NCBI GenBank assembly: GCA_017540265.1
Contig: JAFYBJ010000004.1
Span: 62,001 to 126,000 of the forward strand
Direction: 5' to 3'
DNA from: Lachnospiraceae bacterium
GTDB taxonomy: Bacteria; Bacillota; Clostridia; Lachnospirales; Lachnospiraceae
DNA: 64,000 nucleotides
Part shown: piece by piece, positions 25,926 to 34,512 of the stretch
How positions within the stretch are numbered: position 1 is the first letter of the stretch
Layout of the letters: the number at the start of each line of letters is the position of its first letter
Notes under the pieces: model-generated
What the model was told of the DNA's origin: nothing
The model's database searches: none
Seen by the model: only the letters and a program-made list of their open reading frames with translations
Made by a program: the position numbers and the translations under genes

Positions 25926-28181
25926 TTATTTAAGCTTCGAGCCCTTACCGTCACGGGAAGCACAACGCAAGCTCTTGATATCCAGATGGCGGTCTAACAC
26001 TTCCACTATATGTTTCTCTTCTGATGTATTGCCAAAGAAGGCCGCTTCAAGCACATCTCCGCTTCCAAGCTTCATGCCTCTTACGCCTGCAGCATTTTTC
26101 TTTTTCTCGGGAATCTCTATGGTATCAATTTTCAATACATAGCCCTTCTTTGATACCATCACAAGATACTGCTCCTCAGAAAGTTCCTCCACCTTAAGGA
26201 GCCTGTCACCTTCCGTAAGCTTGGTAGCGGCAACTGTACGCCTCCCCACATCAAACTCGGAGCCTTCCACACGCTTTAACATAGACGCGGCAGTAACAAA
26301 TATGAAGCGCTTGAGTGCTATGCCGTTCATATCGATAACGCTCACCACTTCTTCATCCTTTGAATCATAACCGCTTATATTATCAAGAGGCTGTCCCTTG
26401 TCACGGAATTTACCATAAGGAAGATCGGATACTTTCACCGTATGCATATTTCCTTTATCCGTAAATACTGCGATACGGCCGGTATTCAGACATTTCAGGA
26501 CATATACATTCTCCGCATCCGCAGCCTCTTTATTACGCTCGTAGGCGGCTGTATCTATGACTCTGCAATATCCGAAGCGGTCCATTAAGAATATGAGTTC
26601 CATCTCCTCCACAGGCTTTTCTTCCACAACAGCCTCTTCCACATTATCTACCACAGTACGACGTTTTACCGCATACTGTTTCTTTATGCTCTCAAGTTCC
26701 TCTATGATGGCCGCCGACATAGACTCCCTGCTGCCGAGAAGGTCTTCGTATCTGTAAATATTTGCGGTAGTCTCCTCATACTGTTTCTGAAGAGCTTCTA
26801 TCTCAAGCCCTATAAGTCTGTAGAGACGCAGTTCCAGTATGGCATCGGCCTGTCGCTCCGTGAATTTGAGCATGGCTGCAAGTATCTTCGACTCTTTATT
26901 TTTAAAATTGATCCCGTCGGTCTTTCCTTCCACAAGGCAGGCCTTTGCCTGTGCCCTGTCACGGGAGCCCCTGAGTATCTCTATGATCAGATCGATCACA
27001 TTGCAGGCCTTGATAAGGCCTTCCTGCACTTCCTTCTTTTCCTGTTCTTTTCTAAGAAGGGTAGTATATTTTCTGCGGTTTGTCTCATAGACAAAATCCA
27101 CATTGTATTTTATTGCCTGCTTGAGCGAAAGGGTCTCCGGGCGTCCGTCAGCAATGGCAAGCATGTTCACGCCAAAAGTATCTTCAAGCCTCGTCTTCTT
27201 GTAGAGGAGATTGATAAAATTATCCGTATCGGCATCCTTCTTAAGCTCGATGACAATACGTATCCCTTCCTTTGATGACTGGTTTGATATATCTATGATA
27301 TCCGTCGTCTTCCTGCTTTCCTGAAGGGCTGCCACATCCTGAAGGAACTTTGCGATACCCGCACCTATCATGGTATATGGGATCTCTGTGATCACAATAA
27401 GCTTGTGGCCGCCTTTTGCCTGCTCGACCTCAACCTTCCCCCTTACCTTTACCTTACCGGTACCGGATGCATATATGGCAGGAAGATCATCCTTATTCGT
27501 GATGATGCCGCCCGTAGGGAAATCCGGTCCCTTAATATATTTCATAAGGCCGGCATCCGTGATATCGTTATTCTTTATATAAGCCTTTGTGGCATCTATA
27601 ACCTCGCCTAAATTATGCGGAGGTATATTTGTAGCCATGCCGACAGCTATACCTTCGGAACCGTTTACAAGAAGATTTGAAAACTTCGCAGGAAGAACGG
27701 AAGGTTCTTTTTCCGTCTCATCGAAATTGGGAACAAAATCCACCACATCCTTATCCAGATCTGCGAGCAGCTCCTCCTCTGCTATCTTTGCAAGCCTGGC
27801 TTCGGTATATCGCATGGCTGCGGCACCGTCACCTTCAATATTTCCAAAATTTCCGTGGCCGTCAACAAGGGCAAGCCCCTTCTTGAAATCCTGGCTCATT
27901 ACCACAAGCGCATCGTAAATGGACGAATCTCCATGAGGATGATATTTACCCATGGTATCACCCACTATACGGGCGCTCTTTCTGTAAGCGCCATTATGCC
28001 TTATGCCCAGCTCATGCATATCGTAAAGAGTACGGCGCTGCACGGGCTTTAAGCCGTCCCTTACATCCGGCAGGGCTCTTGCAACGATAACACTCATTGC
28101 ATAGTCAATATATGATTTCTGCATCACCTCTGAATAGTAGGTATTTATTATGCGGTCTTTTTCTTTTTCTCTTGAATTCAT
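25926..28181 (-). CDS. parC: Type IIA topoisomerase subunit A, probably topoisomerase IV ParC
   Basis: 751 aa. The winged-helix/breakage-reunion domain shows DGLKPVQRRTLYDM and the catalytic Tyr in AAAMRYTEARLA at about residue 128, plus the quinolone pocket GDTMGKYHPHGDSSIYDAL. The C-terminal beta-pinwheel lacks an obvious QRRGGKG GyrA box, which argues for ParC rather than GyrA. Order parE-parC and LexA control (see the promoter) support this. A second gyrase set elsewhere would confirm it. Coupled to rsmD downstream. Confidence 0.85.
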   Translation of the reverse strand: MNSREKEKDRIINTYYSEVMQKSYIDYAMSVIVARALPDVRDGLKPVQRRTLYDMHELGIRHNGAYRKSARIVGDTMGKYHPHGDSSIYDALVVMSQDFKKGLALVDGHGNFGNIEGDGAAAMRYTEARLAKIAEEELLADLDKDVVDFVPNFDETEKEPSVLPAKFSNLLVNGSEGIAVGMATNIPPHNLGEVIDATKAYIKNNDITDAGLMKYIKGPDFPTGGIITNKDDLPAIYASGTGKVKVRGKVEVEQAKGGHKLIVITEIPYTMIGAGIAKFLQDVAALQESRKTTDIIDISNQSSKEGIRIVIELKKDADTDNFINLLYKKTRLEDTFGVNMLAIADGRPETLSLKQAIKYNVDFVYETNRRKYTTLLRKEQEKKEVQEGLIKACNVIDLIIEILRGSRDRAQAKACLVEGKTDGINFKNKESKILAAMLKFTERQADAILELRLYRLIGLEIEALQKQYEETTANIYRYEDLLGSRESMSAAIIEELESIKKQYAVKRRTVVDNVEEAVVEEKPVEEMELIFLMDRFGYCRVIDTAAYERNKEAADAENVYVLKCLNTGRIAVFTDKGNMHTVKVSDLPYGKFRDKGQPLDNISGYDSKDEEVVSVIDMNGIALKRFIFVTAASMLKRVEGSEFDVGRRTVAATKLTEGDRLLKVEELSEEQYLVMVSKKGYVLKIDTIEIPEKKKNAAGVRGMKLGSGDVLEAAFFGNTSEEKHIVEVLDRHLDIKSLRCASRDGKGSKLK

Positions 28182-28207
28182 TTTTCTTAGAACTCCCGTT
28201 ATTATTT

Positions 28208-28235
28208 AAGATCCTTCGCTTCGCTCAGGATGACA
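28208..28235 (-). repeat. 28-nt dispersed repeat, copy 1
   Basis: The minus strand here reads TGTCATCCTGAGCGAAGCGA and continues to GAAGGATCTT. The identical 28 nt occurs on the plus strand at 45426-45453. Each copy contains the imperfect palindrome ATCCT...AGGAT. This copy lies in the 72-nt gap between parE and parC. Confidence 0.9.
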
Positions 28236-28253
28236 GCACAGGGCGCAGTTTTT

Positions 28254-30185
28254 TCAGATATCAAGCAGGGCTTCAGTGGCATTTGCATGTATAAATTCCC
28301 TGCGTGGCGCTACATCCGTGCCCATTAACAGCTCGGTAGTATTTGATGCTATCATGGGATCATCTATGCTCACGGATTTTAACATACGTCTTTCGGGATC
28401 CAACGTGGTCTCCCAGAGCTGCTCCGGATCCATCTCGCCAAGACCCTTATATCTCTGCAGTGTGAAAGGCCCCTTATGTTCCTTCCTGTATCTGGCAAGA
28501 GCCGCATCGTCATAGAGATATTCCTCCTGCCCTTTTGAAGGCATAGCCTTGTAAAGAGGAGGCATCGCTATATAAACATGCCCCTCGCTTATAAGCTCCG
28601 GCATAAAGCGGTAAAAAAGTGTAAGCAGCAGAGTACATATATGTGCTCCGTCCACATCGGCATCGGCCATGATGATTATCTTGTCATAACGAAGCTTTGT
28701 GATATCAAAATCATTTCCGTATCCTTCGGAAAAGCCGCAGCCGAAGGCATTTATCATGGTCTTTATTTCCGCATTTGCAAGCACCTTGTCGATGGAGGCC
28801 TTTTCTACATTAAGTATCTTTCCACGTATGGGAAGGATGGCCTGGAACTCACGATTCCTTGCCGTCTTTGCAGAACCGCCTGCGGAATCACCCTCAACTA
28901 TGAATATCTCACACTTTGAAGCATCCTTCGAGCCGCAGTTTGCAAGCTTCCCGTTTGAATCGAATGAATATTTCTGCTTTGTAAGGAGGTTTGTCTTTGC
29001 TTTCTCCTCTGTCTTTCTTATCTTTGCCGCCTTTTCCGCAGAACCGATAACAGCCTTTAAGGTCTCAAGATTACGGTCAAAGAATCGCACTGCCTCATCT
29101 CCCGTAACCTTACTCACAGCTTTTGCCGCATCCTGATTGTCTAATTTTGTCTTTGTCTGTCCCTCAAAACGCGGATCATGATGCTTTATGCTCACCACGG
29201 CTGTCATACCGTTTCTTACATCGGGTCCCGTAAAATTTGAATCCTTATCCTTAAGATTGCCGAGCTGTCTGGCATAATTGTTTATGACCGTGGTAAACAT
29301 GGTCTTAAAACCTGTGATATGAGTACCACCATCGGCATTATAGATATTATTACAGAAACCAAGCACGGTCTCCCGGAATTCATTCACATACTGGAAAGCC
29401 ACCTCTACTTCAACATCTTCCGCTTCGCCCTTATAATAGACCACATCATGAAGAGCCTCCGCTCCTTTGTTAAGGGCTTTTACAAAACCCGTAATACCCT
29501 CAGGCTCATGGAAGCTTATACGCTCCGGCTCTTCCTTCCTCAGATCATTGAAATCAATGGTAAGCCCCGGATTCAGATAAGCAGTCTCATGAAGCCTGGT
29601 CTTAACATCCTCTGCCTTAAATACAGTCTTTTCAAATATAGTACCGTCAGGTATGAAATTCACCTTCGTGCCTGTCTGCCTTGTATTGCCAACCTCCGGC
29701 AATAAGCCGTTTATCAGTTCCGTAACAGGCTTTCCGCGCTCATACTCGTCCTCATATATATGGCCGTTTCTCTTGATCGTGACCTTCATATGATCTGACA
29801 GCGCATTTACAACGGAAGAACCCACACCGTGAAGACCTCCGCTGGTCTTATAGGCGCTGTTATCAAACTTACCTCCGGCATGAAGAGTGGTAAAGATCAC
29901 ACGCTCTGCGGAAACGCCCTTTGCATGCATCTCAACAGGCATGCCTCGTCCGTTATCCTCAACAGTTGCCGAGCCATCCTTCTCAAGAGTGACTGTTATA
30001 TGATCACAGCAGCCGGCAAGATGCTCGTCCACAGAATTGTCCACTATTTCATATATAAGATGATTAAGGCCCTTGGTCCCTGTGGAACCTATATACATTC
30101 CGGGGCGTTCACGTACCGGCTCAAGCCCTTCCAGTACAAGTATATTTTCCGCGCCGTAATCCTGCGCTTTATTATCTGCAGCCAT
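28254..30185 (-). CDS. parE: Type IIA topoisomerase subunit B, probably topoisomerase IV ParE
   Basis: About 643 aa. GHKL ATPase domain (VLEGLEPVRERPGMYIG; YEIVDNSVDEHLAG; SGGLHGVGSSVVNALS), transducer domain, then Toprim (IVEGDSAGGSAKTARNREFQ; MADADVDGAHICTLLL) and the C-terminal PLYKAMP...RYKGLGEMDPEQLWETTLDP. The first ATG (30197) sits on the GGAGG site; the ATG at 30183-30185 lies 5 nt after it and is the better start. It is driven by a LexA-box promoter. Confidence 0.88.
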   Translation of the reverse strand: MAADNKAQDYGAENILVLEGLEPVRERPGMYIGSTGTKGLNHLIYEIVDNSVDEHLAGCCDHITVTLEKDGSATVEDNGRGMPVEMHAKGVSAERVIFTTLHAGGKFDNSAYKTSGGLHGVGSSVVNALSDHMKVTIKRNGHIYEDEYERGKPVTELINGLLPEVGNTRQTGTKVNFIPDGTIFEKTVFKAEDVKTRLHETAYLNPGLTIDFNDLRKEEPERISFHEPEGITGFVKALNKGAEALHDVVYYKGEAEDVEVEVAFQYVNEFRETVLGFCNNIYNADGGTHITGFKTMFTTVINNYARQLGNLKDKDSNFTGPDVRNGMTAVVSIKHHDPRFEGQTKTKLDNQDAAKAVSKVTGDEAVRFFDRNLETLKAVIGSAEKAAKIRKTEEKAKTNLLTKQKYSFDSNGKLANCGSKDASKCEIFIVEGDSAGGSAKTARNREFQAILPIRGKILNVEKASIDKVLANAEIKTMINAFGCGFSEGYGNDFDITKLRYDKIIIMADADVDGAHICTLLLTLFYRFMPELISEGHVYIAMPPLYKAMPSKGQEEYLYDDAALARYRKEHKGPFTLQRYKGLGEMDPEQLWETTLDPERRMLKSVSIDDPMIASNTTELLMGTDVAPRREFIHANATEALLDI

Positions 30186-30295
30186 AAAAACCTCCATAAA
30201 AAAATTCCCCGAATACTATAAACGAAAGTACAAAATAAAACAAGATGCGGTGCAGATGAAGGGAAGATCGCACCACATCCTGTAACCACATATAT

Positions 30296-30324
30296 ATTAT
30301 AGAACATTTGTTCGTAAATGTCAA
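30296..30324 (-). promoter_or_regulatory. SOS-type promoter of parE-parC with LexA box
   Basis: Minus strand TTGACA (30324-30319), 17-nt spacer, TATAAT (30301-30296): a perfect housekeeping promoter. Inside the spacer, CGAACAAATGTTCT (30314-30301) matches the Gram-positive LexA operator CGAAC-RNRY-GTTCG at 13 of 14 positions. LexA bound here would occlude both hexamers. It lies about 110 nt upstream of parE. Confidence 0.88.
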
Positions 30325-30337
30325 GCCTTAGGATCAG

Positions 30338-32464
30338 TCACAGGCAGACTCCGTGAAAATCCTTAAAGCTAAGATCCTCTCTCTCATATACCGCGGCTTT
30401 AAGTCTTTCAAGTGTCTTAGGTTCATCACGCAGCATATGTTCAAGAACCGCCTTGCATCGCTTGAGCAGTTCCGCATCGGAATAAATATCCGCTATCTTA
30501 AAATACGGAAGACCTGACTGCCTTAAACCGAAGAAATCCCCGGGTCCCCTTAGCTTTAAATCCTCCTCCGCGATCTTAAATCCGTCATTGCTCTTGCCCA
30601 ATATATCCAGCCGTTCCTTTGTATGCTTTGATACCTCATTGAAAGATCCGCCTGCCATAAAAATACAATACCCCTGCTTCTCTCCCCTTCCTATGCGGCC
30701 CCTTAGCTGATGAAGGGCTGAAAGTCCGAAACGTTCTGCGTTCAGGATGAGCATCACTGTAGCATTCGGAACATTTACTCCCACCTCCACCACGGTGGTA
30801 GAAACTAACAGATCAGTCTCATGCATGGAAAAGCGCTGCATCACCTCATCCTTTTCCTTTGGCTTCAGCCGCCCGTGAAGCATATCGATCCTTATATCGG
30901 GAGGCAGGATTTCTTTAAGCGTAACAGTAAGATCGGTCACATTGGCAAGAGGAATACCTGCTTCCTCATTGCCTGCGGCCGCTATATCCTCATCCTCCGA
31001 AGCCTCTACCATGGGACATATGATATAAGCCTGCTCGCCGTCCCTTATATGTTTTATTATCATCTTAAGAGCTTTCTCTTTATAGGAGATGTCCACTACA
31101 GCATTTTTTCTCTCAAGACGCTTTGCCGGCATTTCATCCACTATGGAAACATCCATATCACCATAGATTATAAGGCCTAATGTACGCGGTATGGGGGTGG
31201 CGCTCATTACGACAGTATGAGGTGTTCCGCCCTTTTGCATCGCCTTCATCCTCTGTCCCACGCCGAACCGGTGCTGCTCATCGGTGATCACAAGGGATAG
31301 CTCTTTAAATTCCACATCATCTTCTATTACAGCATGTGTGCCCATGAGGATATTGACATCCCCGGTCTTAAGTCTTTCCTTTACCGCTTTTTTTTCGGAT
31401 GCCTTAAGCGAACCTGAAAGAAGTGCTGCTCTGAAAGGAAGACCGTATTCTTCCGTAAGTTTTTCTATATCCTTATAATGCTGTGCTGCCAGTACTTCGG
31501 TAGGAGCCATTATAAGTGCCTGTCTTCCATGGCTCACCTGGGCAAGCGCCGCTGCAAATGCTATTATGGTCTTGCCGCTTCCCACATCCCCCTGTATCAG
31601 GCGGTTTGCGGCATAGTTGCCCTCCATATCGGATAAAATATCCTCAAGCGCCCTTTTCTGGGCACCGGTAAGATCATAGGGCAGTTTTTCAATGAATGCC
31701 TTTACTGTCTGGCTGCCGCCATCGTCTTTTTGTATTGCAAAATGATTTGCCGGTCTGTCTCCTGCCTTCTTTAAAAAATGGATCTTTGATAAGAATAAGA
31801 AGAACTCATCAAAAGCAAGCCGCCTCCTGGCTAAAGCCACATCCTCAATACTTTCCGGACAATGCATCTTTATTATGGCATCGGATATACTGCAGAGCCC
31901 TTCCTTATGCACCGTCTCTTCGGGAAGATATTCTTTTATATCCGCCGCAACGTGCAGGCAGCTTTTTACGGCCGTCCATATGGTTTTATCGTTAAGATCT
32001 TTTATATGCGGATATACTGCATCGAGCCTTCCCTGCGCGCTTTCATATTCCTCCTTAGTCAGGATACGCGGCTGGTTTAATATAAGCTCTTTTCCCTTAT
32101 TTCCAAGGTTTCCAAGAAGAAGCAGCCGTCTGCCCTGAGGAAAATTCTTTTTAAGATACGGCATGCCAAATATATACACACGCAGGCTTTCACCCAGATC
32201 ACCTATAAGAAAAGAAAGCACGTTCCCTCTTCCGCTCTTAAATATCTGCGGTGTGGAAAGAACAGTTCCTTCGGTAACAACACGGCCGGCAGCCTGCATG
32301 GTCTTTAATACCTTTATGGATTTTTTTTCAGGCATGGAACTATATGTCCTTGGAAAAAAATGCAGGAGAGAATTTATATCAAAAATTCCCGCTTTTTTCA
32401 GGCTCTCCGCCTTTTTGGGCCCTATGCCTTTTATTTTTTCAATGGGATCGGTAAGACTAAGCAT
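30338..32464 (-). CDS. recG: ATP-dependent DNA helicase RecG
   Basis: 708 aa. N-terminal wedge/OB domain (about 60-160), then superfamily-2 helicase motifs: NRLIQGDVGSGKTIIAFAAA (Walker A), TDEQHRFGVGQR (DEQH box), VMSATPIPRTLGLIIYGDMD, and the C-terminal LHQLRGRIGRGEKQGYCIF. The RecG TRG-like tail GPGDFFGLRQSGLPYFKIAD is intact. It remodels stalled forks and Holliday junctions. The ribosome site is poor (AAGG directly against the ATG). Confidence 0.96.
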   Translation of the reverse strand: MLSLTDPIEKIKGIGPKKAESLKKAGIFDINSLLHFFPRTYSSMPEKKSIKVLKTMQAAGRVVTEGTVLSTPQIFKSGRGNVLSFLIGDLGESLRVYIFGMPYLKKNFPQGRRLLLLGNLGNKGKELILNQPRILTKEEYESAQGRLDAVYPHIKDLNDKTIWTAVKSCLHVAADIKEYLPEETVHKEGLCSISDAIIKMHCPESIEDVALARRRLAFDEFFLFLSKIHFLKKAGDRPANHFAIQKDDGGSQTVKAFIEKLPYDLTGAQKRALEDILSDMEGNYAANRLIQGDVGSGKTIIAFAAALAQVSHGRQALIMAPTEVLAAQHYKDIEKLTEEYGLPFRAALLSGSLKASEKKAVKERLKTGDVNILMGTHAVIEDDVEFKELSLVITDEQHRFGVGQRMKAMQKGGTPHTVVMSATPIPRTLGLIIYGDMDVSIVDEMPAKRLERKNAVVDISYKEKALKMIIKHIRDGEQAYIICPMVEASEDEDIAAAGNEEAGIPLANVTDLTVTLKEILPPDIRIDMLHGRLKPKEKDEVMQRFSMHETDLLVSTTVVEVGVNVPNATVMLILNAERFGLSALHQLRGRIGRGEKQGYCIFMAGGSFNEVSKHTKERLDILGKSNDGFKIAEEDLKLRGPGDFFGLRQSGLPYFKIADIYSDAELLKRCKAVLEHMLRDEPKTLERLKAAVYEREDLSFKDFHGVCL

Positions 32465-32536
32465 CCTTTCAAATTACTCCGAATTTTTCGTCCAGATAAA
32501 AAATAAGTTTTGGTTCCAAGGGTTAATACCTTGTGA

Positions 32537-32632
32537 TCAGATATTTATTCTATCAGCCCTGCGGGTGTACTCCTCAATTGACAGCCCCAGACGCTTTGCC
32601 GCTTCCTGCGCACAACAGCAAACCTTACTCAT
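32537..32632 (-). CDS. 31-codon ORF overlapping the Rpn gene 3' end
   Basis: ATG at 32632-32630 overlaps the Rpn stop (ATGA). The product is 31 aa and contains EAAKRLGLSIEEYTRRAD. The same helix-turn-helix-like tail occurs in frame at the C-terminus of the related plus-strand product at 34509-34736 (EAAKRLGMSLEEFIRRAE). So this is either the tail of the Rpn protein split off by a frameshift or a separately translated peptide. The 4-nt overlap favours coupled translation. Confidence 0.5.
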   Translation of the reverse strand: MSKVCCCAQEAAKRLGLSIEEYTRRADRINI

Positions 32633-33519
32633 GGCTCCGCTTCTTTCATCTCCTGAAGGAGCTTCTGCTGCAGCTCCCGGTCATCAAATGACAGAAACAA
32701 TTCATCTGTTCGCCCTTGCTTTACGAGCCATGCATTGAGGTCGCTTATCTGCCCCATTCCCAGTTCCATGCCCTGCTCAATTCCATCAAGAAGTATCCCT
32801 TCCCGTTCATCCTGTTCATTGTATTCCACCAGATTCACCCTGATCACCGCCTCTCTGTGCTCTGTAAGGAAATCTTTCATGATATCATCCCTGATACAGC
32901 TGTCTATCGCTGCTTCTATCGCCGCTGTCTTCTCAGCATCTGTCTTCTTGCCTTCAATGTTTTGTCTTACGCTGGCTATGAAAAAAGCATATTCATACAG
33001 TGGTCTGCATTTCTCCATCAATTCCTTGTTATGTCCGGCATTTATATTATAAGCAGTAACTGTCAGTTCAAGTCCCGGCTCATCCACCTGCACCATCATC
33101 TGTTCGGACAGCTTCATGACCAGCTTGTCCGGCATATCTTTCCTTCCATTATAGAATACCACAAATACCGGCGTAGGGATCAATATCTTTCGCTCCCTGT
33201 ATAGTTCCTTCCCATTTATGCGCTTTCTTAAAAGCTGACATACATAGAACAGCATCCTGAGCGGCATATTCCAGTTGATCGTAGACTGATGTTCATACAA
33301 GCTCATGGTCGAATGAAATATAAACGACAGGTCATTTGCTATCCTCGAAAATACACTGTCCGAGACCCCATCCTCACCCTGCAGCGTGTTCATCTCAAGG
33401 GCTGCCGTATCATCATAATCAGTTCCGTTTACTGCATTATATAACGACAGCAGATTTTTCCTCTCCGAAAAATACATTGCAAAAGTGCTTGAGACATACT
33501 CTCTGTTTACAGTTTTCAT
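32629..33519 (-). CDS. Rpn-family PD-(D/E)XK nuclease (formerly transposase_31-like)
   Basis: 296 aa. The N-terminal ~200 residues resemble Rpn/PDDEXK nuclease-family proteins (RKNLLSLYNAVNGTDYDD; IANDLSFIFHSTMSLYEHQS, whose EHQS motif is typical; TPVFVVFYNGRKDMPD). The C-terminal region (REAVIRVNLVEYNEQDEREG) is charged. Rpn proteins are Mg-dependent DNA nucleases, some acting as anti-phage toxins restrained by a C-terminal fragment made from an internal start; that is known for E. coli Rpn only. Start at 33517-33519 with AAAGGAGG 7 nt upstream. It lies beside a decayed divergent paralogue. Confidence 0.8.
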   Translation of the reverse strand: MKTVNREYVSSTFAMYFSERKNLLSLYNAVNGTDYDDTAALEMNTLQGEDGVSDSVFSRIANDLSFIFHSTMSLYEHQSTINWNMPLRMLFYVCQLLRKRINGKELYRERKILIPTPVFVVFYNGRKDMPDKLVMKLSEQMMVQVDEPGLELTVTAYNINAGHNKELMEKCRPLYEYAFFIASVRQNIEGKKTDAEKTAAIEAAIDSCIRDDIMKDFLTEHREAVIRVNLVEYNEQDEREGILLDGIEQGMELGMGQISDLNAWLVKQGRTDELFLSFDDRELQQKLLQEMKEAEP

Positions 33520-33526
33520 GTGTTCT

Positions 33527-33668
33527 CCTCCTTTGAAATAAAATGATCTCGCAGGAGTAAAAACACTTCTCTCCTGCTTTTGTTTAATGGGATCGAAAGC
33601 AGGAATTAAGAAATATAAGATCGTTCCCTTTACGGTCACATCAGAATTATGATAAAAAATCTGCTTTC
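33527..33668 (-). promoter_or_regulatory. Structured 5' leader of the Rpn gene
   Basis: In transcript order, the segments are GAAAGCAG (33668-33661), CCTGCTTTC (33603-33595), AAAGCAGGAG (33580-33571), CTCCTGC (33557-33551) and the ribosome site AAAGGAGG (33534-33527). The first can pair with the second, the second with the third, the third with the fourth, and the fourth partly with the ribosome site. These give mutually exclusive hairpins. The same arrangement is present at 33835-33966. Confidence 0.6.
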
Positions 33669-33675
33669 ACACATG

Positions 33676-33704
33676 AGTATAAGCCGCCTGGCGCAGGGCG
33701 TCAA
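33676..33704 (-). promoter_or_regulatory. Promoter of the Rpn gene
   Basis: Minus strand TTGACG (33704-33699), 17 nt, TATACT (33681-33676). GAAAGCAG begins 7 nt after the -10, that is, at about the expected transcript start. Confidence 0.75.
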
Positions 33705-33798
33705 GGCTGAAATTTTGCCGATATCCATTTTGTTTTAACCGATAGGTGTTTCCCCGCTGATAAGCGCTAGATATTGTCATATTTTTTCAGAATTGCTC

Positions 33799-33827
33799 TT
33801 GAACGGATTATCACCATATCGTATACT
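33799..33827 (+). promoter_or_regulatory. Promoter of the divergent Rpn-like remnant
   Basis: TTGAAC (33799-33804), 17 nt, TATACT (33822-33827), again with GAAAGCAG starting 7 nt after the -10, identical spacing to the minus-strand copy. The ~95 nt between the two promoters shows no gene. Confidence 0.72.
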
Positions 33828-33834
33828 TTCAAGT

Positions 33835-33966
33835 GAAAGCAGCATAAATTTTTCTTATATGCCTGTTAAGGCACATTCTTATTATCTGAATTCCTGCTTT
33901 CAAATCCCATTTTAAAAAAGCAGGAGTGAAGAGGTTTCCTCCTGCACAGTTTATGCAAAAAGGAGG
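33835..33966 (+). promoter_or_regulatory. Structured 5' leader, second copy
   Basis: GAAAGCAG (33835-33842), CCTGCTTTC (33893-33901), AAAGCAGGAG (33917-33926), CTCCTGC (33939-33945) and AAAGGAGG (33959-33966). All five elements of the 33527-33668 leader occur in the same order, while the intervening sequence differs. The conserved pairing with variable spacers suggests selection on RNA structure, or simply recent shared ancestry. Confidence 0.6.
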
Positions 33967-33972
33967 AAAAAA

Positions 33973-34512
33973 CATCAGTCGACATTAAACGGGAACCTGC
34001 CGCTTAGGATGCTGTTCTATGTATGCCAGCTACTTAGAAAACTTGTAAAAGAGATGGCTGTTCCTGTTGCGGATCCTGAGCTTGAGCTTACTGTAACCGC
34101 CTATAATATCAATGCGGGACATAATGCAGTGTTAATGGAAAAATGCAGACCGCTTAAGGAATATGCAGATTTCATTGATCGTGTAAGGTGTGCTTTAAAA
34201 GGAAAAAAGACAGATGCAGAGAAGATCGCAGCACTGGAAAAAGTGATAGACGAGTGTATACGCGACGGGATAATGAAAGATTTTCTGGTTGGTCACAGAG
34301 AGGCGGTGATAAAGATGAATCTGGTTGAATACAACGAGCAGGATGAACGTGAGGGTATACTGGAAGATGGCATAGAGCAAGGCATGGAACGTGGCATATC
34401 TGCTTTGAATTCTTTTGTCAGAAAAGGCATAATATCGGAGGTACAGGCGGCAGAGAGCCTTAATATGTCTGTAGATGAATACAGGACGAGTGTTATGAAT
34501 ATAGGCTCATGA
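33973..34512 (+). pseudogene. Rpn-family paralogue, N-terminally truncated with internal deletion
   Basis: The frame reads HQSTLNGNLPLRMLFYVCQL from 33973, matching about residue 75 onward of the 32629-33519 product. The first ~75 residues are missing, and the junction lies right after the leader's ribosome site with no start codon. A further ~35 residues are missing after LLRK; this is where the intact copy has the nuclease-core VFVVFYNGRKD. The C-terminal part (GKKTDAEKIAALEKVIDECI, REAVIKMNLVEYNEQDEREG) is intact. If translated, the first ATG is 34009 (167 aa), with only a weak AGG site. It cannot be an active nuclease. Confidence 0.78.
34273..34386 (+). repeat. 114-nt tandem-type direct repeat, copy 1 (copy 2 at 34509-34622)
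   Basis: Both units encode a segment beginning MK and containing HREAVIKMNLVEYNEQDE, then EDGIEQGM, with few differences. The second unit starts exactly at the ATG of the next ORF, so the small ORF arose by duplicating the 3' third of the preceding one. Confidence 0.85.

Noticed and set aside
25926..30185. Assignment as gyrA-gyrB
   Set aside because: The C-terminal domain lacks an obvious GyrA box, the gene order is B then A with a LexA promoter, and no dnaA/recF neighbours are present. Topoisomerase IV fits better, though not with certainty.
32163..32738. Plus-strand open frame of about 190 codons across the recG start
   Set aside because: It is antisense to recG, the 31-codon ORF and the Rpn 3' end; composition is not protein-like and no start site is visible.
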